DNA from: an uncultured Collinsella sp.
Lineage (GTDB): Bacteria > Actinomycetota > Coriobacteriia > Coriobacteriales > Coriobacteriaceae
Length of the DNA stretch: 36,281 nt
Direction of reading: 5' to 3'
NCBI GenBank assembly: GCA_934643145.1
Contig: CAKUBM010000023.1
Location: 1 to 36,281 of the forward strand
Part shown: positions 10,101 through 17,247 of the stretch, in pieces
Numbering within the stretch: the stretch's first letter is position 1
Layout: each line of letters begins with the position of its first letter
The notes under the pieces: model-generated
The model's input: the letters and a program-made list of their open reading frames with translations, nothing else
The model's database searches: none
Told to the model about the DNA's origin: nothing
Position numbers and translations under genes: made by a program

Positions 10101-10778
10101 ACCGCGCTTTCCGAGTTCCAGGACCTGGGCAGCGGCATGCGCATCGCCATGCGCGACCTGGAGATCCGCGGCGCCGGCTCGCTTATGGGTGCCGAGCAGC
10201 ACGGTAACCTGTCGAGCGTGGGCTTTGACCTGTTTACGCAGATGCTGGGCCAGGCCGTGGCCGAGGCGCGCGGCGATGACGACGCCGGCGTGGAGGCGGC
10301 GAGCGTGGGCATCAACCTGCCGGCCGACTACTTCTTGTCCGAGGAATATATGCCGGCGGTGGACCAGCGCGTGCTCGTGTACCGCAAGCTCGCGGCGGCT
10401 GAGGACCTGGAGAGTGTCGACGAGGTGCAGGAGGAGACCGAGGCCGCGCATGGTGAGCTGCCGCTGGCGGGACTCAACCTGTTCAATCGCGCGCGCATCC
10501 GCATTCGCGGCGAGCGCCTGGGGCTCGAGAGCGTCACGCTCAGTGGCGGCCGCATCACGTTTTTGGGCGTAGACGTGCCCAAGAAGGTGGCCTTTGAGCT
10601 TAAGACCCGCTATGGCGCGGTGAACTTCCCCAAGAGCCGCAAGCTGTCGGTACCCTACAAGGCGGGCGCCGGTGCGGGCAGCGGCCTGGGCCGAGGTCTC
10701 GACGCCAACGACGGCACCGGCCCGGTGGCGGCCGCGCTCATGCTACTGCAGCAGCTGGGCGCGACTGACGATGACTAA
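7146..10778 (+). CDS. mfd: Transcription-repair coupling factor Mfd
   Basis: This encodes 1210 residues. I chose ATG 7146 because GGAGGA lies 5 bases upstream. Mfd displaces RNA polymerase stalled at lesions and recruits UvrA. In order: an N-terminal UvrB-like region with FPERKDYPWRE and the run GYTNAGAADAPGLFRVHGD; a CarD-like RNA-polymerase-interaction domain (FKPGDYVVHATHGIA near 535-550); the RecG-like translocase with Walker A GDVGFGKTEVA near 683 and Walker B IDEEQRFGVQHKEQL near 783; LSATPIPRTM; motif VI-like QLKGRVGRS; and a C-terminal TRCF domain. The residue ~410-500 linker is Ala-rich and looks extended. The end is Gly/Ala-rich. Confidence 0.96.
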   Translation: MLIHRIAAQLYTAEALQIVEAGLDAGEDVTLAVSQSGRTLMAAAQFARRPRPTVYIVSGEDAADRAARSLAAYVGLAHVCRFPERKDYPWREQAPDDAVVAQRCEALGRIVRGDNCIMVASARALLRCVPPVESRYWESTTFAVGEEIPFDEVPQRLVGMGYTNAGAADAPGLFRVHGDTVEVFPAQEKAPVRIEFFGDEIDRIRRMVSSTGQTIGNEDSIEIFPCRELALTDEAVHNMHVALYRASQDDSKLAALLEMVDARIVTPELDRFLPVMYGQTVSPLAHVSGKALVVLSEPRSLFDDCLRAYEDIEARAGEAGVDRLDGLYVRAQQLDFGAQQRLNYVSLIRAGGAVTAELKIEQPAIAGSDNRFMTRIQEVVGKRYACVFAIPDRGARESMELTFGDEGITFEESLTAAPENAGAIGDRVRVAAADSADRAVRQDTHAAIRERKADALNARSLEAGAAQAAAGAAVPTISRGRVTFVDAALPQGVVVPDANLAVFSIADLNARMDANRARSRRKVDITQITFPFKPGDYVVHATHGIALFSEIARQEVGGKERDYFLLEYADGDKLYVPLEQVDRITRYVGPDGDKPRLTRLNTADWTRATNKARKNAKKLAFDLVDLYTRRSSITGIACPPDTPEQIEMEESFPYDETRDQLEAIADIKADMEAPKPMDRLLCGDVGFGKTEVALRAAFKCVDSGRQVMVLCPTTILAQQHYETFFERFAPFGLEVEVLSRFRTPAQQKRALKAFAEGGIDVLIGTHRLLSADVNPKNLGLVIIDEEQRFGVQHKEQLKNLREQIDVLTLSATPIPRTMQMATSGVRDMSLITTPPTGRRPVIVHVGEYDPDVVSAAIRLEVGRGGQVYYVSNRVKTIDDAVARVHEAAPEARVGVAHGKMSPREVEDVMIEFATKKIDVLIATTIVESGIDNATANTLIIEDSQRLGLAQLYQLKGRVGRSATQAYAYFMFPGELPLTEEATARLTALSEFQDLGSGMRIAMRDLEIRGAGSLMGAEQHGNLSSVGFDLFTQMLGQAVAEARGDDDAGVEAASVGINLPADYFLSEEYMPAVDQRVLVYRKLAAAEDLESVDEVQEETEAAHGELPLAGLNLFNRARIRIRGERLGLESVTLSGGRITFLGVDVPKKVAFELKTRYGAVNFPKSRKLSVPYKAGAGAGSGLGRGLDANDGTGPVAAALMLLQQLGATDDD

Positions 10779-10784
10779 CGGGTC

Positions 10785-10815
10785 GACGCTGCAAACGCCC
10801 CATTTGGGCAATCTG
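10785..10815 (+). repeat. 31-base post-stop motif, copy 1
   Basis: It starts GACGCTGCAAACGCCCC and ends GGGCAATCTG. Related 31-base copies lie at 15785-15815 and 24045-24075. All three lie shortly after a stop codon and on the same strand as the upstream gene. GCCC can pair with GGGC here. Confidence 0.55.
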
Positions 10816-10834
10816 ACCCCATCGAAAGGAAAGT

Positions 10835-11698
10835 ATGTTCGGATACATCTATAAGAAAGATGCCGCCATGATCGCGATTGTCCTGTGCCTTTGTCTGTGC
10901 GTGGGCAGCTTCTTCGATTATCAGATCTCGAGCGCGCTGTTCAACATCGGCAGCATGTACGGCCGCTTTATCGAGGCCGCCGGCGAGCTGCCGTTCGAGC
11001 TGACGGCAAGCGTCGCAGGCGTCATGCTCGTGCGCGCGGTGCGTCCCGACTCCAGGGGGAGCAAATGGCTCGCCGTGCTCGGCATCCTCGTCAACGTTGG
11101 CCTGGCCGGCTACGAGATCGTCTCGTCCCTAAAGGTTGGCGGCAAACTCATCGCGGTTCAGCTGGTACTGACGTTTGTGCTGGTCATCGCTGCCAACCTT
11201 ATCGTCTGTCGCCTCACGCGCGCGACCGAGCCCGACGAGCTCACACGCTGGGCGCTGATGGTACTTGCCGTGTGGGTCGCTCAGGCCATTATCCTCAACG
11301 TGATCGTCAAGCCGCTGTGGTCGCGCCCGCGCATGCGCGTGATCGAGGTCACGCCGGGGCTCAATTTTCAGCCGTGGTGGGTAATCGGCAATCCCGACAA
11401 GTGGACCTATATCGCCGCCGGCGTGATCAAGGACGGGTTCAAGTCGTTCGCGAGCGGGCACACCGCGCATGCGGCGATCGGCCTTATGCTCGCCGGGCTT
11501 CCCGCGGCAGCCTTTAAGGAAAAGCCCTCGCGCCGTCGCGTGGTCTTTTGGGCGGCGGCTGTGGTTGCGGCGCTTGTCGCCTTTGGTCGTATCGTGATCG
11601 GAGCGCACTTTTTGAGCGACGTGAGCTGCGGCTTTGCCCTGGTGCTGGCGCTTGAGTGCCTTGCCGCGCGCATTGCCTATCCCAACGGCGTACAATAG
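10835..11698 (+). CDS. PAP2-family membrane phosphatase
   Basis: This encodes 287 residues, with AAAGGAAAG just upstream of ATG 10835. The three PAP2 signature motifs are present: K-x4-5-RPR (KPLWSRPR, near 159-166), SGHTAHA (S207-G208-H209) and R-x6-H-x3-D (RIVIGAHFLSDV, about 252-263). The histidines of motifs 2 and 3 are the phosphotransfer residues. About six hydrophobic helices span the protein. Likely substrates are lipid phosphates such as undecaprenyl pyrophosphate or phosphatidic acid, but specificity cannot be read. It follows mfd by 56 bases with no clear terminator between. Confidence 0.88.
   Translation: MFGYIYKKDAAMIAIVLCLCLCVGSFFDYQISSALFNIGSMYGRFIEAAGELPFELTASVAGVMLVRAVRPDSRGSKWLAVLGILVNVGLAGYEIVSSLKVGGKLIAVQLVLTFVLVIAANLIVCRLTRATEPDELTRWALMVLAVWVAQAIILNVIVKPLWSRPRMRVIEVTPGLNFQPWWVIGNPDKWTYIAAGVIKDGFKSFASGHTAHAAIGLMLAGLPAAAFKEKPSRRRVVFWAAAVVAALVAFGRIVIGAHFLSDVSCGFALVLALECLAARIAYPNGVQ
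11691..11696 (+). promoter_or_regulatory. -10 box (TACAAT) for the threonine aldolase
   Basis: TACAAT overlaps the stop codon of the PAP2 gene (TACAATAG), 48 bases before the aldolase start. No good -35 box is visible. The same -10 form recurs at 22125 and, on the minus strand, at 30204. Confidence 0.45.
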
Positions 11699-11743
11699 CC
11701 CCGTTTGAATCATCGGGCCCGTGCCCGGCTAGAGAGGATTGCC

Positions 11744-12769
11744 ATGCTCGCGTTTAACAACGACTATTCCCACGGCGCACATCCGGCAGTGCTGCAGGCG
11801 CTCGTCGACACCAATATGGAGCCGCAGCCCGGCTACGGCACCGATTCGCACACCGAGCGTGCCAAGCAACTTATCCGCGAGGCCTGCCAGGCGCCGGACG
11901 CGGATGTGTTCTTGCTGGTGGGCGGCACGCAGGCCAACGCGACGGTGATCGATATGCTGCTCGCTCCGTACGAGGGCGTCGTTGCCGCCGAGACCGGTCA
12001 CGTTGCTTGCCATGAGGCAGGCGCCATCGAGTTTGGCGGCCACAAGGTGCTCACCATCCCCGGTTACGAGGGCAAGATGCACGCCGATGATCTCGAAAAC
12101 TACATCCAGGTGTTTTACGAGAACGAGAGCTACGAGCACACGGTGTTCCCGGGTGCCGTGTACGTGAGTCTGTCGACCGAATACGGCACGCTGTACTCCA
12201 AGGCCGAGCTCGCGGCGATTCATGCGGTGTGCCAGAAGCGCGAGATTCCGCTGTTTGTGGACGGCGCCCGCCTGGCCTATGCGCTGGCGGCCGACGAGTG
12301 CGACATCACCCTACTCGAGCTGGCGCAGCTGTGCGACGTGTTCTACATCGGTGGCACCAAGTGCGGTGCTCTGTGCGGCGAGGCCGTGGTGTTCTGCGGC
12401 ATGCATGCTCCGGCTCATCCCATTCCGCGCATTAAGCAGCATGGCGCGCTGCTGGCCAAAGGTCGCCTGACGGGCGTGCAGTTCGAGGCGCTCTTTACCG
12501 ACGACCTATATTTTGAGATCGGCCGCCAGGCGATTGAGACCGCGCAGGCCCTTCGTCGCGTGCTGCATGAGCGCGGCTACCAGTTCTTCTTGGAGACGCC
12601 TACCAACCAGCAGTTTGTGATTCTGCCCAACGAGGACATGGCGCGCATTCGCGAGCATGCGGCGATTGAGTACTGGGAAAAGTACGACGAGGCCCATACC
12701 GTGGTGCGCTTTTGCACCAGCTGGGCCACAACGCAGGAGGACATCGACGCGCTGGCGGCTGTCCTGTAG
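11744..12769 (+). CDS. Low-specificity L-threonine aldolase
   Basis: This encodes 341 residues from ATG 11744 (AGAGGA upstream); the upstream in-frame ATG at 11705 lacks a ribosome site. It is a PLP-dependent fold-type I enzyme of the beta-eliminating lyase family, splitting threonine or allo-threonine to glycine and acetaldehyde. The PLP lysine is K206 in YIGGTKCGAL, and VDGARLAYAL holds the usual PLP-binding Asp and Arg. SHGAHPAVLQAL is the conserved N-terminal segment. The protein is cytosolic and monocistronic, ending in a strong terminator. Confidence 0.92.
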   Translation: MLAFNNDYSHGAHPAVLQALVDTNMEPQPGYGTDSHTERAKQLIREACQAPDADVFLLVGGTQANATVIDMLLAPYEGVVAAETGHVACHEAGAIEFGGHKVLTIPGYEGKMHADDLENYIQVFYENESYEHTVFPGAVYVSLSTEYGTLYSKAELAAIHAVCQKREIPLFVDGARLAYALAADECDITLLELAQLCDVFYIGGTKCGALCGEAVVFCGMHAPAHPIPRIKQHGALLAKGRLTGVQFEALFTDDLYFEIGRQAIETAQALRRVLHERGYQFFLETPTNQQFVILPNEDMARIREHAAIEYWEKYDEAHTVVRFCTSWATTQEDIDALAAVL

Positions 12770-12785
12770 GTTGATGTGATGACGA

Positions 12786-12830
12786 GGGGCCGCCCTGCGC
12801 CTGGGTTTGGCGTGGGGCGGCCTTTGCTTT
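12786..12830 (+). terminator. Rho-independent terminator after the aldolase
   Basis: A 14-bp stem (12788-12801 with 12809-12822, two G-T wobbles) is followed by TTTGCTTTT. It separates the aldolase from the GNAT gene, whose ribosome site lies just beyond. Confidence 0.85.
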
Positions 12831-12847
12831 TGAGGGGGAGGGTCTGT

Positions 12848-13450
12848 ATGCTCGAGATATCCGAGCCGACGATTCGTCTGGCAACGCCCGACGACGCGCC
12901 GGCGTTGCTTGCCATCTATGAGCCGTATGTGCGCCAGACGGCGATTACCTGCGAATACGAGGTGCCGAGCGTTGAGGAGTTCGCCGGGCGCATCGAGCGT
13001 ACGCTCAAGCGCTATCCGTATCTGGTGATGGAGCTGGACGGGCGCCCGGTAGGCTATGCCTATGTGAGCCCGCTCAACAGCCGCGAGGCATACGACTGGT
13101 CGGTCGAGACGTCGATCTACCTGGCGCGCGACGTGCATCACGGCGGGCTGGGCCGCAAGCTGCACGATGCGCTCAAGCAGTGCCTGGTCGCGATGGGCAT
13201 CACCAACATGTGCGCGCTCATCGCCGTGCCGCACGACAAAGACGACGAATACCTGACGCACAACAGCCAGGACTTCCATGCCCATATGGGGTATCGCCTG
13301 GTGGGCGCCTTCGACCGCTGCGCCCAAAAGTTCGGCCGTTGGTACGACATGTGTTGGATGGAGCTGGTCCTAGCCGAGCGCGTCCCCAACCAGCCCAAAC
13401 CAACCTGGTTTCCCGCACTTGTTGCCCAAGGTTTCAAACCTACCATTTAG
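12848..13450 (+). CDS. GNAT acetyltransferase, phosphinothricin-acetyltransferase-like
   Basis: This encodes 200 residues; ATG 12848 has GGGGGAGGG upstream, and the longer frame runs through the terminator. The GNAT acetyl-CoA motif is visible (VHHGGLGRKLHDAL, the Q/R-x-x-G-x-G/A loop). RLATPDDAPALLAIYEPYV near the N-terminus and the late WYDMCWMEL segment fit the PAT/Bar-like branch, which N-acetylates small amines or methionine sulfoximine. The actual substrate is unknown. The last codons lie inside a repeat element (13435-13465) related to those at 21133 and 31938, so the C-terminal tail may have been rewritten by that insertion. Confidence 0.88.
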   Translation: MLEISEPTIRLATPDDAPALLAIYEPYVRQTAITCEYEVPSVEEFAGRIERTLKRYPYLVMELDGRPVGYAYVSPLNSREAYDWSVETSIYLARDVHHGGLGRKLHDALKQCLVAMGITNMCALIAVPHDKDDEYLTHNSQDFHAHMGYRLVGAFDRCAQKFGRWYDMCWMELVLAERVPNQPKPTWFPALVAQGFKPTI

Positions 13451-13465
13451 GGACAGGTTTTTGGC
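13435..13465 (+). repeat. Partial copy of the GGGACAGGTTT element
   Basis: AAACCTACC, then AGGGACAGGTTT and TTGGC, match part of the 48-bp elements at 31938-31985 (same orientation) and 21133-21180 (opposite). The stop codon of the GNAT gene lies within it. Confidence 0.55.
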
Positions 13466-13550
13466 TGTCTTGCGGTATCAAATCGCCGCAAGAAATGCAG
13501 CGTTCGTACGCTTTTTTGACTCGAATCGTCCCGTCGAGACACCTTGCGAG

Positions 13551-13673
13551 CTAAGTGAGTAGACTTTTTGGCGCAAGGCGAGCACAAAGCGTATCTGCTT
13601 TAGTAAAACCGCAGGTCACGGAGATGGCTGTTTTGGTTGTGCTTGGCAGGTCGCGAAAAGTCTACTCACTTAG
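13551..13673. repeat. 123-bp inverted-repeat element, copy 1
   Basis: The terminal inverted repeats are CTAAGTGAGTAGACTTTT and its complement at the other end (18 bp). Inside is an imperfect second stem (GCGAGCACA with TGTGCTTGG) and an inner AAAACCGCAGGT region. A copy of exactly the same length at 21915-22037 differs at about 12 positions. It holds no open frame. It looks like a MITE or a structured extragenic element. The rest of the 373-base gap 13451-13823 holds nothing else I recognise apart from a fragment TAAAAACCGCAGGT near 13772 that echoes the element's centre. Confidence 0.85.
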
Positions 13674-13823
13674 GTTTACGGTGCTGGATATTCTGGGCAG
13701 GAACAGTTGAGCTTGGGCGGCGCGTGTTACCAGGCGATGTTGGCATTTGCGCCATGCCGGCTTGAGATTTAATAAAAACCGCAGGTAAAACGCATATTAG
13801 TTAGTTTCGCCTCGTTTAGTGCG

Positions 13824-14546
13824 CTAGCCGATGGGTTCGGTGTATTTGGCGCGGTCGGTTCGTTGGATGCGCTTGGAGACGTGGAGCGGGCGTCCGTCGG
13901 TGTCGTAGACGTAGTCGGTGATAAGGATCAGCGCCTGCCCGCGCTCAACATTGAGCAAAAACGCCTCGTTTTGCGAGGCATAGCACACCTCAAAGGTTTT
14001 GTTGCCCTGGGCCGGCGCGCGATGGAACTCCTGGCGCAGTGTGGCGTAGAGCGACCCGTTGATGTCGCGGTCGATGAGCGCCCCAAAGCTCGGCGGCAGA
14101 TACGTGGTTTCCAAGCAGAGCGGCACGTCGTCCAGATAACGCAGGCGGACAAGCTTGACGAGCTTGCTGCCCACGGCGGCATCAAAGAACTTGGCCACGC
14201 TGCCCGCCGCCTTGGCGAAACCCGAGTCCACCGTGCGCGTGGTAGGCTTCATGCCCTGTCCCTCGACCTGCTTGGTATAGCTCGAAAACACCAGATTGTT
14301 CTCGTGCACCTCGGGCGTGTCGGCCACAAAGGCGCCGCGCCCGCGCTCGGTGCGCACCAGGCCCTCATCCACCAGCACCTTAAGCGCGTGGCGCACGGTG
14401 CTGCGCGACAGACCCGATTCTGCCATGAGCTCCATCTCGGATGGCAACTTGTCTCCGCGTGCGTAGGTGCCAGCGGCGATACGGTCGCGCAGCGTGCCCG
14501 CCAGGCGCTCGTATTGGGCCAAGTTCTTTTTCGACGAAGTGCTCAT
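13824..14546 (-). CDS. GntR/HutC-family regulator 1 (UTRA domain)
   Basis: This encodes 240 residues. The N-terminal winged helix has GDKLPSEMELMAESGLSRST and VRHALKVLVDEGLVRTERGRGAFV. The C-terminal UTRA domain (about 95-235) is the effector-binding part, typically sensing a phosphorylated sugar or amino-sugar compound. It is divergent from the SIS gene at 14752. A direct-repeat motif (TGTAT-N6-TGTAT) lies just upstream of its own ribosome site (14556-14574) and again before the SIS gene (14696-14713). I infer a repressor of both genes, relieved by the SIS substrate. Confidence 0.9.
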   Translation of the reverse strand: MSTSSKKNLAQYERLAGTLRDRIAAGTYARGDKLPSEMELMAESGLSRSTVRHALKVLVDEGLVRTERGRGAFVADTPEVHENNLVFSSYTKQVEGQGMKPTTRTVDSGFAKAAGSVAKFFDAAVGSKLVKLVRLRYLDDVPLCLETTYLPPSFGALIDRDINGSLYATLRQEFHRAPAQGNKTFEVCYASQNEAFLLNVERGQALILITDYVYDTDGRPLHVSKRIQRTDRAKYTEPIG

Positions 14547-14555
14547 GCGACCAAC

Positions 14556-14574
14556 CTGTATCTAACTTGTATGC
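14556..14574. promoter_or_regulatory. Putative operator of regulator 1, site A
   Basis: CTGTATCTAACTTGTATGC shares 17 of 18 bases with the site at 14696-14713, if the first C is ignored. The two TGTAT halves are 11 bases apart, about one helical turn. It lies in the leader of the regulator gene, so binding here would give autorepression. Confidence 0.6.
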
Positions 14575-14695
14575 TTGCCGAACCAAGCATGTATCCAACA
14601 TGACAACAAAACCGCTGGTAAATGATTTCTGAAAACCATGGCAGCAAAATTTCTAAGACAAATATAGCATACAACTAGTCGACATCGCAAAGACA

Positions 14696-14713
14696 TGTAT
14701 GTAACTTGTATGC
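14696..14713. promoter_or_regulatory. Putative operator of regulator 1, site B
   Basis: TGTATGTAACTTGTATGC lies about 40 bases before the SIS start at 14752. Weaker partial matches (GCATGTATCC near 14588, GCATACAACT near 14668) lie between sites A and B, which suggests a multi-site control region. Confidence 0.6.
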
Positions 14714-14751
14714 CATCGAGAGCATCAAACGAGAAGAAAGGCTGATGCACG

Positions 14752-15744
14752 ATGACTACTCAGGAACAGGTCAAGGACGTCGTTTCGCAGGTTTTGGCTG
14801 ACAAGGCAGACAAGGGCGGCATCAAGCGCGTCGTGTGGATCGGCGCCGGCGGCTCCAACGGCGGCAACTATCCTGCCCAGTACTTTATGGAGCACGAGGC
14901 CACGCAGGTCGTGAGCTCCAGCTACACCAGCAACGAGTTCGTTCACGCCACCCCGGCCTACGTCAACGAGAACACCCTGGCCGTCGTCGTTTCCATGCGC
15001 GGCACCAAGGAGACCATCGTCGCCGCCCAGGTCGCCAAGGATCACGGCGCCAGCACCATTGCCATTTACGTTGACGAGTCCGGCCTTACCGAGGTCTGCG
15101 ACTACAAAGTTCAGTACGACAGCCTGGCCGTCGACGAGTCCTGCATGGGCCGCACCAACTCCGCCGTCGTGACCATGATCGCCATGGAGCTCACGCAGCA
15201 GACCGAGGGCTATGCCGAGTACGAGACCGCCATGGCCGCCTTCGACCTGGTCGATCCCATCTATCGCAAGGCCGTGGAGTACACCACCCCACTTGCCGCC
15301 AAGTGGGCCGAGCAGAATGCCGACAAGCCCTGCATCAACGTTATGGCTCAGGGCCCGCTCTTTGGTGCCGCCTATGTCTTTAGCATCTGCAACGTTCAGG
15401 AGATGCTGCAGATCGACTCCTGCACCATCAACACCTGCGACTTCTTCCACGGTCCCTTCGAGATCCTGGACAAGCGCACCTCGCTGTTCCAGCTCATCAG
15501 CGTTGGCCGCAGCCGTTGCAACGACGAGCGCGGCATTCGCTTTGTCAACCAGTACGGTGGCGAGCGCGTCTACCAGCTCGACGCCAAGGAGCTCGGTCTC
15601 AACGACATCAAGGACAGCGTGAGCGAGTACTTCAACCACCTGATCTTTGCCCCGATCCTCAACAACGTGTACATGCGCGCGCTCTCTGCCGTCACCCACA
15701 AGGACTACATGACGCGCCGTTACATGTGGAAGCTCGACTACTAA
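14752..15744 (+). CDS. SIS-domain protein 1, FrlB-like deglycase
   Basis: This encodes 330 residues. It has two SIS (sugar isomerase) domains. The first includes VVWIGAGGSNGGNYPAQYF and the Ser/Thr phosphate-binding region VVVSMRGTKETI. The second has CDFFHGPFEI, in which the conserved His-Gly-Pro-Phe-Glu belongs to the fructoselysine-6-phosphate deglycase/AgaS-like branch. The end HKDYMTRRYMWKLDY is shared in form with the other two SIS proteins here. The likely reaction is removal of an amine or amino acid from a sugar phosphate. Start at 14752 with AAAGG upstream. It is divergent from its probable repressor, and its codon use is strongly biased to C/G-ending codons. Confidence 0.85.
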   Translation: MTTQEQVKDVVSQVLADKADKGGIKRVVWIGAGGSNGGNYPAQYFMEHEATQVVSSSYTSNEFVHATPAYVNENTLAVVVSMRGTKETIVAAQVAKDHGASTIAIYVDESGLTEVCDYKVQYDSLAVDESCMGRTNSAVVTMIAMELTQQTEGYAEYETAMAAFDLVDPIYRKAVEYTTPLAAKWAEQNADKPCINVMAQGPLFGAAYVFSICNVQEMLQIDSCTINTCDFFHGPFEILDKRTSLFQLISVGRSRCNDERGIRFVNQYGGERVYQLDAKELGLNDIKDSVSEYFNHLIFAPILNNVYMRALSAVTHKDYMTRRYMWKLDY

Positions 15745-15751
15745 GGGTATT

Positions 15752-15780
15752 GGTTCCGCCGTTCTGCCGAACGGCGGACC
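15752..15780 (+). terminator. Stem-loop after SIS gene 1
   Basis: TCCGCCGTTC (15755-15764) pairs perfectly with GAACGGCGGA (15769-15778) around TGCC, ten bases after the stop codon. No T-run follows, so it may be a stability hairpin rather than a full terminator. Confidence 0.5.
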
Positions 15781-15784
15781 AGCC

Positions 15785-15815
15785 GACACTGCAAACCCAT
15801 CAGAGCGGCACTTGG
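15785..15815 (+). repeat. 31-base post-stop motif, copy 2
   Basis: GACACTGCAAACCCATCAGA and the following GCGGCACTTGG resemble the copies at 10785 and 24045; this one is the most divergent. Confidence 0.5.
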
Positions 15816-15885
15816 GGACGTTCCCTTTCTGCCGGCAGTTAGGGACGTTCCTTTTCTGCCGGCAGTTGGGGAAACTCCTTGTTTC
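15812..15885 (+). repeat. Tandem 27-bp repeat
   Basis: Units at 15812-15838 and 15839-15865 (TTRGGGACGTTCC then CTGCCGGCAG) differ at two or three bases. A degenerate third unit starts at 15866 (TTGGGGAAACTCC). Each full unit ends in the palindrome CTGCCGGCAG. No gene overlaps. Confidence 0.75.
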
Positions 15886-15926
15886 AAGAGATTTCCCGTT
15901 CGCCGATTTGTGTCTTGAAAAATGTA

Positions 15927-15942
15927 TATAACGACTATAACG
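15927..15942. promoter_or_regulatory. Putative operator of regulator 2 upstream of the EamA gene
   Basis: On the minus strand this is CGTTATA-N2-CGTTATA with a 9-base period, the same layout as at 17204-17219 and 23239-23254. It overlaps the likely -10 region (TATAAC) of the EamA gene; a TTGAAA -35 candidate lies near 15915. Confidence 0.6.
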
Positions 15943-15982
15943 TAGTATGAAACATATTGGAAACAATATCGAGGGGGCTGCG

Positions 15983-17065
15983 TTGAAGAAAAGCAATCTG
16001 GGCTATGTGCTGGTGCTGATCGCCGCGCTCATGTGGGGCACCATTGGAATCTACGTCAACGGCATCTCGGCCATGGGCATTACGTCCCAAAGCATGGCGG
16101 CCTTCCGTCTGCTGGTCGGCGCTCTTATCCTGGCGCCCGTGCTGGCGTTTATGGGTTGCCGCCCGGGCGAGGGGACCACGACGGCCCCGGGTCCGCTGGC
16201 CCTGTTTAAGGCGAGCCCCAAAGAGCTCATCCCCTGCGCGCTTGTCGGCATCATCGGCCTTGCCACCGCCAACACACTCTATTACGAGTGCATGCGCGAG
16301 GTGGGCATGTCCACGGCGTCGGTTTTGCTCTACACCTCGCCGGTCTTTGGCTGCATCCTGGGCCGCATGCTCTATAAAGAGCGCGTCACGTCGGTCAAGC
16401 TCGTGGCGATCGCCTGTAACATCCTGGGCTGCGTGCTCGCGGTGACAAACGGCGATCTGTCCGGTTTCCATTTCTCGGTTTGGGGTGTCACCTCGGGCGT
16501 CGTCGCCGGATTGTGCGGCGCGCTGCTTGCGGTGTTCAGCCGCATAGCGACCAAAACCGTGCACCCGCTGGCTGTCACCTTTTGGGGCTTCGTCTTTGGC
16601 GGCGCGGTTATGGCGGCCATCACGGCCCCGTGGCCCGATATGGCGGCTGCTATGTCGCCGCAGCTTATCTTGTTGTTCGCGGGCTTTGGCCTGATTCCCA
16701 CGGCCGTCGCCTACATCCTGTATATGCAAGGCCTGTCCATGGGGCTCGAGACGTCGAAGGTCCCGGTCGTGATGTCGTTCGAGACGGTGGTTACCGTGCT
16801 GCTGGGCATCGGCATCTATGCCGAGTCCGCCGGCGCCGTCAAGGTCCTGGGCATTGTGCTGGTGCTCACGTCCATCCTGATCATGAACACCGACTTCTCC
16901 AAGCTGCGCAACGGCGTCATTGTGAAACGTATTGTCGAGAGCATGACTTTTAAGCCCAACGCGTGGTGGACGGAGAAATCGCAGGACATGGATCTGTTCA
17001 AGGAGCGCACGGGTATCGCGCTGGAGCCCACCGTGCAGGAAAGCCCCTGGTACTTCGTGCGATAG
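15983..17065 (+). CDS. EamA/DMT-family transporter
   Basis: This encodes 360 residues from a TTG start at 15983, chosen because GAGGGGG lies 6-7 bases upstream. The ATG at 15947 has no ribosome site and overlaps the putative operator. About ten membrane helices form two EamA repeats: the first opens LGYVLVLIAALMWGTIGIYV, the second begins near VWGVTSGVVAGLCGALLAVF. A hydrophilic tail of about 50 residues follows the last helix. The family moves small metabolites, often exporting amino acids or sugars. Its place among sugar-amine genes makes export of an amino acid released by the deglycases one possibility, but this is speculative. Confidence 0.87.
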   Translation: MKKSNLGYVLVLIAALMWGTIGIYVNGISAMGITSQSMAAFRLLVGALILAPVLAFMGCRPGEGTTTAPGPLALFKASPKELIPCALVGIIGLATANTLYYECMREVGMSTASVLLYTSPVFGCILGRMLYKERVTSVKLVAIACNILGCVLAVTNGDLSGFHFSVWGVTSGVVAGLCGALLAVFSRIATKTVHPLAVTFWGFVFGGAVMAAITAPWPDMAAAMSPQLILLFAGFGLIPTAVAYILYMQGLSMGLETSKVPVVMSFETVVTVLLGIGIYAESAGAVKVLGIVLVLTSILIMNTDFSKLRNGVIVKRIVESMTFKPNAWWTEKSQDMDLFKERTGIALEPTVQESPWYFVR

Positions 17066-17203
17066 GGGCCAATGCCGAGGCCTGGATCGCGGCGTATCCA
17101 GCCAAGGCTCGCTAACCAACCCCAACGTTTCGAGTACGTTAAACCCGTCAACGGTCGATTTTCACCCGCGAACGGTCTTTATACTAATTAGCAATATAAG
17201 CAA

Positions 17204-17219
17204 CGTATAAGACGTTATA
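17204..17219. promoter_or_regulatory. Putative operator of regulator 2 upstream of the PTS operon
   Basis: CGTATAA (17204-17210) and CGTTATA (17213-17219) are 9 bases apart. An inverted half site, ATAACG, follows at 17226-17231. A TATACT box at 17180-17185 is a possible -10, which would place the operator just downstream of the promoter. Confidence 0.6.
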
Positions 17220-17247
17220 ATGACCATAACGAAAAGGAGGAGGCAAG

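Noticed and set aside
6612..10451. A 1279-codon open frame on the minus strand
   Set aside because: It lies opposite mfd and arises from high GC and codon bias. It has no ribosome site or recognisable domain, while mfd is certain.
13551..13673. Insertion sequence with its own transposase
   Set aside because: The element is only 123 bp and has no open frame; at most it is non-autonomous.
15947..15982. ATG at 15947 as start of the EamA gene
   Set aside because: No ribosome site, and it abuts the putative operator and -10 region; TTG 15983 has GAGGGGG at proper spacing.
17079..17104. Terminator after the EamA gene
   Set aside because: CTGGAT and ATCCAG can pair, but the stem is only six bases and there is no T-run.
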